Positions 7,288 to 12,051 of a DNA stretch of 12,051 nt are shown piece by piece. The notes under the pieces are model-generated. The model made no database searches and was not told the DNA's origin. It worked only from the letters and a program-made list of their open reading frames with translations. Positions within the stretch are counted from its first letter, which is position 1, and every line of letters begins with the position of its first letter. Source of the DNA: Candidatus Coatesiibacteriota bacterium (GTDB lineage: Bacteria; Oederibacteriota; CAKKQC01); the NCBI GenBank assembly GCA_023265785.1, contig JAHFSL010000032.1, forward strand, positions 1 through 12,051. Direction: 5' to 3'. The position numbers were made by a program, and so were the translations under genes.

Positions 7288-8271
7288 ATGCCGGCCATTG
7301 TCGTTGAGGACCTGCGCAAGACGTTCCGGGTGCCGGACCGGGAGCCGGGGTTTCGGGGCGCCCTCCGGGGCCTGTTCTCGCCGCGGAAGCGCGAGGTCAA
7401 GGCGCTTGACGGCGTGTCCTTCACCATCCAGCCGGGCGAATTGGTCGGGTACATCGGCCCCAACGGGGCGGGCAAGTCCACCACCATCAAGATCATGTCC
7501 GGCATCCTGGTGCCGGATTCGGGCCGGTGCGAGGTGCTGGGGCGTACCCCGTGGCTCGAGCGGGTGGCCACCGTGGCCCGGCTGGGGGTGGTCTTCGGCC
7601 AGCGCAGCCAGTTGTGGTGGGACCTGCCCGTGGCGGAGTCGTTCGACCTCCTGCGCGACTTGTATCGGGTTCCCGCGGCTGATGCCCGGAAGACCCTGGA
7701 TGAACTGGTGGCCATCCTCGACCTGGGCCCCCTCCTGCGCGTCCCCGTCCGCCAGTTGAGCCTGGGCCAAAGGATGCGGTGTGAACTGGCCGCCTCCCTG
7801 CTCCACCGCCCGGAGATCCTCTTCCTGGATGAGCCGACGATCGGGCTGGACCCTGATGCCACGCTGGCCATCCGCGATTTCGTCAAGCGCCTCAACAAGA
7901 AGTTTGGGGTGACGGTCATCCTGACCACCCATGACATGGATGACATTGAGGCGCTGTGTGAGCGGCTCATCGTCATCGCGCACGGCAGGGTCTTGCTGGA
8001 CGGCTCGCTGGCGGATGTCCGCCGGCGGTTTCACCCCGAGCGACGGCTCATCGTGGACCTGGAATCCGATGGTGCGGACATCGTGGAACCGGGGGTGCGT
8101 GTCGTGCGGCGCGAGGGCCGCCGCATCGTCCTGGGCTTTGACCCCGACCAGGTCCCCGCCGCCGCGCTGATCAGCCGCATCGCGGCCGCCTACCCGGTGC
8201 GGGACCTCATGCTGGAACACCCGCCCATCGAGGAACTGGTGGCGACCTGGTACCGGGACATCCGGTCGTGA
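7288..8271 (+). CDS. ABC transporter ATP-binding protein (COG4586-type, ABC-2 exporter ATPase)
   Basis: 327 residues with a complete nucleotide-binding domain: Walker A G57-P-N-G-A-G-K63-S-T, Q-loop region 'VVFGQRSQLWWDLP', signature L157-S-L-G-Q161, Walker B ending D181-E182, and H-loop H215 in 'TTHDMDDIEALCERL'. The extended N-terminus before Walker A ('REPGFRGALRGLFSPRKREV') and the 'QRSQLWWDLPVAESFDLLRD' stretch are hallmarks of the uncharacterised COG4586 ATPases, which pair with two ABC-2 permeases. A ~90-residue C-terminal extension follows the H-loop. It powers transport by the two permeases immediately downstream. The stop TGA overlaps the next GTG start. Substrate unknown. Confidence 0.95.
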   Translation: MPAIVVEDLRKTFRVPDREPGFRGALRGLFSPRKREVKALDGVSFTIQPGELVGYIGPNGAGKSTTIKIMSGILVPDSGRCEVLGRTPWLERVATVARLGVVFGQRSQLWWDLPVAESFDLLRDLYRVPAADARKTLDELVAILDLGPLLRVPVRQLSLGQRMRCELAASLLHRPEILFLDEPTIGLDPDATLAIRDFVKRLNKKFGVTVILTTHDMDDIEALCERLIVIAHGRVLLDGSLADVRRRFHPERRLIVDLESDGADIVEPGVRVVRREGRRIVLGFDPDQVPAAALISRIAAAYPVRDLMLEHPPIEELVATWYRDIRS

Positions 8272-9068
8272 GGGCCGCGAGTCCGTATTGGGCCGTCCTG
8301 CGCGCCCGGTTCAGCGCGCTCCTGCAGTACCGGGCGGCCGCACTGGCGGGGCTGGCCACCCAGGTGTTCTGGGGACTCATGCGCATCATGGTGTTGGAAG
8401 CGTTCTTCAGCTCCTCGACGAAGGCCCACCCCATGACGCACGACGAAATGGTCGGCTATGTCTGGCTGGGGCAGGCCACCCTCGGCGTCCTGCCGTGGAA
8501 CAACGACAAGGATGTCCAGACCCAGGTCCGGACCGGCAGTGTGGCCTATGAACTCACCCGGCCCGTGGACCTCTATGCCCTCTGGTACGCCCGCCATGTG
8601 GCCATGCGCACCGCCCCCACCCTCCTGCGCGCCATCCCCATGTTCGTGATCGCCATGCTCTGGTTCGGGATGCGCCCGCCGGTGGGCGTGGCGGCCGGGT
8701 TGGCCTGGTTCGTGGCGACCGGCGGGGCCATCCTGCTCTCGGCCGCCATCTCGAACCTCACCGCCATCGCCCAGTTCTGGACCGTCTCCGGCCGGGGCCT
8801 CCAGTACCTCATGTCCTCGCTCGTCTGGATGTTCTCCGGGCTGGCCGTGCCCCTGCCGCTCTTTCCGGAAATCCTCCAGCCGCTCCTCCACGCCCTGCCG
8901 TTCCGCGGCATCATGGACTCACCCTTCCGGCTGTGGCTGGGGCACCTCCCCGCCACCGCCCTCCCGGCGGTCCTCTTCCAGCAACTGGTCTGGACCGCCA
9001 TCTTCGTCGCGATCGGCCGGGCGCTCGCCGCCGCCGGCCAGCGCCGGCTGGTGGTGCAGGGTGGCTGA
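8268..9068 (+). CDS. ABC-2 type permease (COG4587-like), first of two
   Basis: 266 residues starting at GTG 8268, which overlaps the ATPase stop by four bases (GTGA). About six membrane helices are visible: around 'AALAGLATQVFWGLMRIMVL', 'MVGYVWLGQATLGVL', 'AIPMFVIAMLWFGM', 'VAAGLAWFVATGGAILLSAA', 'LMSSLVWMFSGLAVPLPLF' and 'VLFQQLVWTAIFVAIGRALA'. The segment 'VRTGSVAYELTRPVDLYALW' after helix two is characteristic of this permease family. It forms the membrane part of an exporter, presumably as a heterodimer with the following permease. Position, order and tight overlap match the well-known three-gene COG4586/4587/3694 arrangement. The substrate is not known for the family. Confidence 0.9.
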   Translation: MRAASPYWAVLRARFSALLQYRAAALAGLATQVFWGLMRIMVLEAFFSSSTKAHPMTHDEMVGYVWLGQATLGVLPWNNDKDVQTQVRTGSVAYELTRPVDLYALWYARHVAMRTAPTLLRAIPMFVIAMLWFGMRPPVGVAAGLAWFVATGGAILLSAAISNLTAIAQFWTVSGRGLQYLMSSLVWMFSGLAVPLPLFPEILQPLLHALPFRGIMDSPFRLWLGHLPATALPAVLFQQLVWTAIFVAIGRALAAAGQRRLVVQGG

Positions 9069-9864
9069 AGGTCCCGGCCGGTTCGGCATGTGGCGCCGGC
9101 TGGCGGCGGCCTCCGTGCGCTCCGAGATGGAGTATCGCGGCTCGTTCTTCATGCACGGCATCGGCCATTTCTTCATGGCGCTGACGGAAATCGGCGGCAT
9201 CTGGGCGTTGTTCGCCCGGTTCGGGTCCATTCGCGGCTGGTCGCTCGCCGAGGTGGCTCTGCTGTATGGCATGGCCAATGTGTCATTTGGCATCGCCGAG
9301 TGGGTCAGCCGCGGGTTCGATTCGTTCGAGGGCATGGTGAAGTCCGGCACCTTCGATCGGGTGCTCCTGCGGCCGCGTGGCACGATCCTGCTGGTGGCCG
9401 GGAGTGATTTTGCGGTGAAACGGTTTGGCCGGCTGATTCAGGGCCTGATGATCATCGGATGGGCGGCACACACCCTGGACCTGGGGTGGTCGGGAGGGCG
9501 GGTGGGCCTGCTGATCGCCGCGGTCCTGGGGGGCGGCTGTCTGTTTGCGGGCGTTTTCGTCATTCAAGCCACGGTGTGCTTCTGGACCGTGGAGACCCTC
9601 GAGATGATGAATATCGTGACCCACGGCGGACTGGAGGCCGGCGAATTCCCGCTCGAGATCTACGCCACCTGGTTCCGCCGGTTGTTCACCTGGATCATTC
9701 CGCTTGCGTGCCTCAACTACCTGCCTGCGCTGGCCATCCTCAACCGGCCGGGTGGGTCAGCCATGGTCGGGTGGCTGGCCCCGCTGGGCGAGGCCGCATT
9801 CCTCCTGCTCGCTGTCCGGGTCTGGCACCTGGGCGTCCGCCACTACCAATCGACTGGAAGCTGA
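9061..9864 (+). CDS. ABC-2 type permease (COG3694/DUF990-like), second of two
   Basis: 267 residues from GTG 9061, overlapping the previous gene by eight bases. Six membrane helices are apparent, the first at 'FFMHGIGHFFMALTEIGGIW' and the last near 'APLGEAAFLLLAVRVWHLG'. 'SGTFDRVLLRPRGTILLVAG' after helix two parallels the 'RTGSVAYELTRPVD' segment of the first permease, so the two are distant relatives. 'EIYATWFRRLFTWIIPLACL' followed by NYLPALAIL is the conserved end region of COG3694 proteins. It completes the heteromeric exporter. It is the last gene of the rightward block; the stop is 16 bases from the stop of the convergent GNAT gene, with no clear terminator between. Confidence 0.9.
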   Translation: MAEGPGRFGMWRRLAAASVRSEMEYRGSFFMHGIGHFFMALTEIGGIWALFARFGSIRGWSLAEVALLYGMANVSFGIAEWVSRGFDSFEGMVKSGTFDRVLLRPRGTILLVAGSDFAVKRFGRLIQGLMIIGWAAHTLDLGWSGGRVGLLIAAVLGGGCLFAGVFVIQATVCFWTVETLEMMNIVTHGGLEAGEFPLEIYATWFRRLFTWIIPLACLNYLPALAILNRPGGSAMVGWLAPLGEAAFLLLAVRVWHLGVRHYQSTGS

Positions 9865-9880
9865 AGGTCGTTCGGCCGGG

Positions 9881-10660
9881 TTAGTCCTCGAAGCCCGGCA
9901 GAAACCGGGTAGTTTCCCACATCCGGCCAACGGTTCGAAAACCCAGGTCCTCATAGAGGGAGACAGGACCGTCGTCGTTCACGAAGATCACCAGGGCGTC
10001 CTGCTGACGCACCACGGGATGTTCCTGCACATGCCGGATCAACGTCGTGGCAACGCCCTGGCTCCGCGCGTGCTCGAGGGTGCCAATGAACCGAAACCGG
10101 GCGAGGCGCCCGACTACATACCACCCCGCCGTTCCCACCGGTTGGCCATCCTGGTACGCCACCAGCCATTCCCCGCCGACGCGCGGCGTCTGGGTGCGGT
10201 GGTACTGGAACCCCATATCGAGCACGCCGGGAACCCGTTTCCCGATGTAGGCAGTTTCCAGGTCAGGGTTGAACGGGTCCACGGCCCGGACGGTGACGGC
10301 CGGATTGGCTTCCCGGACGCGCGCCCCACGGAAGACAGTCATCCGCCCGTGATTGACCTGCCAGCCCTCCCGGGCCAGCACGGGCGCCAGTCGTTCCAGG
10401 GTCACCGGGTCATGGCCCGAAATCTTGCGAAATCCGAGGTTCAGGCCGGCATAGTGTGCGGTGAGGTTTCGAAAGAATGCGGCGGTGGCACCCCGGGGGC
10501 ACCGCGCATCCACCAGTTGGTTGCAGTCGTACCGCGTCGGAAACGCCGGGTGGTGCACGAAGGTCCCGAACGGCGTCACCCGGCTGTGCGCGGGCTCCCG
10601 GAACAGCGCGTACTCCGTCTCCGCCATCCTGGCCAGGAATCCATGGTCACAGGTCACCAC
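9881..10660 (-). CDS. GNAT family N-acetyltransferase
   Basis: 259 residues. The C-terminal half carries the acetyl-CoA-binding motif A, 'FIGTLEHARSQGVATTLIRH', with R199-S-Q-G202-V-A204 matching the (Q/R)xxGx(G/A) pyrophosphate loop, followed by 'SLYEDLGFRTVGRMWETTRF', the usual closing motif. The N-terminal ~130 residues look like a degenerate second GNAT-like half or a specificity domain. The start is GTG 10660 (a second GTG at 10657 is also possible), with AGGA six bases upstream. It is soluble; the acceptor substrate cannot be predicted. It follows the VapC gene by 51 bases on the same strand and converges with the ABC permease gene. Confidence 0.87.
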   Translation of the reverse strand: MVTCDHGFLARMAETEYALFREPAHSRVTPFGTFVHHPAFPTRYDCNQLVDARCPRGATAAFFRNLTAHYAGLNLGFRKISGHDPVTLERLAPVLAREGWQVNHGRMTVFRGARVREANPAVTVRAVDPFNPDLETAYIGKRVPGVLDMGFQYHRTQTPRVGGEWLVAYQDGQPVGTAGWYVVGRLARFRFIGTLEHARSQGVATTLIRHVQEHPVVRQQDALVIFVNDDGPVSLYEDLGFRTVGRMWETTRFLPGFED

Positions 10661-10711
10661 GCATCATCCTGCGGAACCGGAACCCTCAGGCCAGGTTCCG
10701 AACGACCGGCG

Positions 10712-11128
10712 TCATGAAAACGGGTTGTGGACCTTGATTCCGCAACCCTCGAAATGACGCACATTCCTTGTGACGAGCGTCAATCCGTGCATGGCCGCCG
10801 TGGCCGCAATGAGCATGTCTGACTGGCTTCGGGTATGGCCCTGATACCGATGTTCAGCCCTCATCGCACCCGCGCGTCGAGCGATCTCCTCGGTGACAGG
10901 AAGCACCTCTACGAATGACCGAAGATATTCCTCGAGGCGCTGCTCCCACCCTGGATTGGGTTTGGCTCCAAGACCAAATGAGATCTCCTCCATTGTAATC
11001 GTGCTGATGGCGATACGAAGGTTTCCCTTGCTCCACTCATCCACTCCAGCATTCGGCCTGGTTCGGAGAAGGTCAGAGAGGACGTTCGTGTCAGCGAGAA
11101 CGGCCGGTGAGGATCTTAAGAAGTGCAT
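10712..11128 (-). CDS. vapC: VapC-type PIN domain ribonuclease toxin (FitB/VapC-like)
   Basis: 138 residues with the PIN acidic site complete: D13 and N15 in 'VLADTNVLSDLL', E48 in 'STITMEEISFGLG', D104 in 'RSQSDMLIAATAAMHG', and N122 in 'LVTRNVRHF'. These are metal-dependent RNases, usually acting on tRNA or rRNA and held in check by a cognate antitoxin. ATG 11128 is the only in-frame start before the first catalytic residue, so the gene overlaps the antitoxin by 38 bases and is probably translationally coupled to it. Two lines counted by hand inside it (10921-11040) are about 52% GC, well below neighbouring genes, which fits recent acquisition. Confidence 0.93.
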   Translation of the reverse strand: MHFLRSSPAVLADTNVLSDLLRTRPNAGVDEWSKGNLRIAISTITMEEISFGLGAKPNPGWEQRLEEYLRSFVEVLPVTEEIARRAGAMRAEHRYQGHTRSQSDMLIAATAAMHGLTLVTRNVRHFEGCGIKVHNPFS

Positions 11129-11411
11129 TCGGGCGGTTCCGACGCTTCACGAATGGCAAGACATATCCGGTTTTCGCCGCCTCGCGACGAATCGGCTCGG
11201 TGGCCTCCCAAAGGTTCTTTGGTGTGACCGTGGCCAATCCATCGGCCGGCCTGTCACGCACCATGGAAGGATTGACCACCACGGCCTGGAGGCGCTGACG
11301 ATGGTAGATCTCCTGCGGCTGGCGTTCGGCGGCCTTCAGAAGACCGGCAAAGTTCTTTCGTGCCAGCCCCACCGTCCAGCGCGGAATGAGCGGTGGCCGG
11401 GAGGTCTTCAT
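11091..11411 (-). CDS. Phd/YefM-like antitoxin of the VapC pair
   Basis: 106 residues, lying directly upstream of and overlapping the toxin gene, the standard antitoxin-first order. Residues 12-46, 'WTVGLARKNFAGLLKAAERQ' and 'EIYHRQRLQAVVV', follow the Phd/YefM pattern of an N-terminal DNA-binding/dimerisation fold (ar..f..ll..a then an Arg-rich hairpin and a hydrophobic strand). The C-terminal ~40 residues, with many basic positions, would form the toxin-neutralising tail. It should repress its own promoter through the twin palindrome upstream. ATG 11411 is the first ATG; no Shine-Dalgarno precedes it and the predicted transcription start is at or next to the A of the ATG. The family assignment is by pattern and context and is moderately sure. 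Confidence 0.8.
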   Translation of the reverse strand: MKTSRPPLIPRWTVGLARKNFAGLLKAAERQPQEIYHRQRLQAVVVNPSMVRDRPADGLATVTPKNLWEATEPIRREAAKTGYVLPFVKRRNRPNALLKILTGRSR

Positions 11412-11446
11412 ATGTACAAGTTACCCCCGGGACTTGTACAAGTCAA
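11410..11446 (-). promoter_or_regulatory. Promoter and twin palindromic operator of the toxin-antitoxin module
   Basis: On the minus strand TTGACT (11446-11441) is followed after exactly 17 bases by TAACTT (11423-11418), placing the transcription start at about the antitoxin ATG (11411), i.e. a leaderless message. Two related palindromes overlay it: ACTTGTACAAGT (11432-11443), a perfect 12-base palindrome overlapping the -35 box, and ATATGTACAAGT (11410-11421), matching it at 10 of 12 positions and covering the -10 and the start codon. Their centres are 22 bases apart, two helical turns, as expected for cooperative binding by an antitoxin-toxin complex. The palindromes are seen directly; the regulatory role is inferred. 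Confidence 0.65.
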
Positions 11447-11450
11447 ATCC

Positions 11451-12051
11451 TTACATGTAGTTCAGGCCGATCGGGGGGAAGGGGATCGGCAGGAGTTCCC
11501 GCAGGGCTTCGTGCAGGACGCCGCGCGGCGGGAGGAGCGAGACCCAATTGTCCGGCGAGTCCCCGAGGAGGAGCCGGGTCAGAGTGGGCAGGTCGGGAAT
11601 CCGGTGATGTTCGCTCCCCAGCCGAATGTCGAAGCCAGTGCCCTCGGAGGCCAGCCGGATGCGGGCCGCGACGGGCCCCAGCCGCCGGGCGAACGCGGGA
11701 CCCAGCCGCCTCCAGAGCCGGCCGGGATCGAGCAGGACCTGAGTGCCCGGCACACCGGACCAATCCCCGGGCTCGGCCAGCCCTGCCAGCCCCAGAATGA
11801 AGTCCCGGTCCCACGCCGGAATGGCGACAGAAAGCGATCCCCACCCGGTGCGTGCCATGAGGGCGCGGAGCCCGGCCACCAGGGCAACCCGTGACCCGGC
11901 CCAATCCAGCACCACCGCCGGCCCACCGGGGGCCAGGGGCTGGCCCCAGACCGGACCAACGATCACCCAGGCCACGGACGACCCGCCGGCCTCAATGATC
12001 CAGCCATCGGCGGGCACATCATGGACCCGGCCCGTGGCCAGTACCGCCATG
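11451..12051 (-). CDS. C-terminal part of a probable GNAT-type acetyltransferase (partial at right edge)
   Basis: The frame is open to the window edge. An ATG at 12050 exists, but the protein begins mid-domain, so it more likely enters from outside. About 200 residues are visible. 'AVVLDWAGSRVALVAGLRAL', a second strand-helix unit 'GWGSLSVAIPAWDRDFILGL', 'PGTQVLLDPGRLWRRLGPAF' and 'PDLPTLTRLLLGDSP' followed by a short terminal 'LLPIPFPPIGLNYM' resemble the C-terminal regions of large GNAT proteins that carry an SCP2-like tail. The acetyl-CoA-binding motif is not in view. The stop is 39 bases upstream of the antitoxin start, on the same strand, and the toxin-antitoxin promoter starts almost at this stop. 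Identification is tentative. Confidence 0.5.
   Translation of the reverse strand, partial: MAVLATGRVHDVPADGWIIEAGGSSVAWVIVGPVWGQPLAPGGPAVVLDWAGSRVALVAGLRALMARTGWGSLSVAIPAWDRDFILGLAGLAEPGDWSGVPGTQVLLDPGRLWRRLGPAFARRLGPVAARIRLASEGTGFDIRLGSEHHRIPDLPTLTRLLLGDSPDNWVSLLPPRGVLHEALRELLPIPFPPIGLNYM

Noticed and set aside
6490..8220. Minus-strand reading frame of 576 codons opposite the GH20 and ABC ATPase genes
   Set aside because: It lies opposite two strongly recognised proteins and shows no domain signature of its own.
10678..10700. Inverted repeat CGGAACC/GGTTCCG with a 9-base loop between vapC and the GNAT gene
   Set aside because: Seven-base stem without a T-run on either strand; too weak to call a terminator or regulatory RNA structure.
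1..12051. Search for CRISPR arrays, tRNA or rRNA genes, insertion-sequence ends and phage genes
   Set aside because: No spaced direct repeats, RNA-gene signatures, transposase motifs or phage proteins were seen by eye; the window is almost fully occupied by ordinary coding sequence.

Overview
The window is GC-rich bacterial DNA, with many third positions being G or C. It is densely coding and has no tRNA, rRNA, CRISPR array or insertion sequence that I can see. Non-ATG starts, weak Shine-Dalgarno sites and a divergent phytanoyl-CoA-dioxygenase-like/AraC pair suggest a Verrucomicrobia- or Planctomycetes-like (PVC) bacterium. That placement is inference from gene content only.

Layout. (1) A PhyH-family dioxygenase runs leftward off the left edge (497 to 1) and is divergent from a cupin-AraC regulator (614-1480). 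The 116-base gap holds a TTGTACAA palindrome inside a plausible promoter for the regulator. (2) From 614 to 9864 nine plus-strand genes are packed with gaps of at most 21 bases or with overlaps: AraC regulator, O-antigen-ligase-like polytopic protein with a TPR tail, small CopD/HemJ-like four-helix membrane protein, UbiA-type prenyltransferase, UbiX flavin prenyltransferase, a GH20-type glycosidase without signal peptide, and a three-gene ABC-2 transporter (ATPase plus two different six-helix permeases). (3) From 9881 to the right edge everything is on the minus strand: a GNAT acetyltransferase, a VapC-type PIN toxin with its overlapping Phd-like antitoxin, and the C-terminal part of a second, probably GNAT-type protein that enters from the right edge.

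How the genes may work together. UbiA and UbiX form a quinone-biosynthesis pair; with the CopD/HemJ-like neighbour they fit menaquinone (futalosine-type) or another respiratory prenyl-quinone pathway. The ABC trio is the COG4586/COG4587/COG3694 type, whose substrate is generally unknown, and the intracellular-looking GH20 protein just upstream makes an amino-sugar or glycoconjugate substrate possible. The O-antigen-ligase-like gene points to an envelope or exopolysaccharide role. The toxin-antitoxin module has visibly lower GC than its surroundings and carries a twin palindromic operator, so it is probably an acquired, self-regulated module. No wholly new system is evident. The most interesting signals are the same ACTTGTACAA palindrome at two unlinked promoters, both apparently leaderless or nearly so, and the GH20-ABC exporter linkage.
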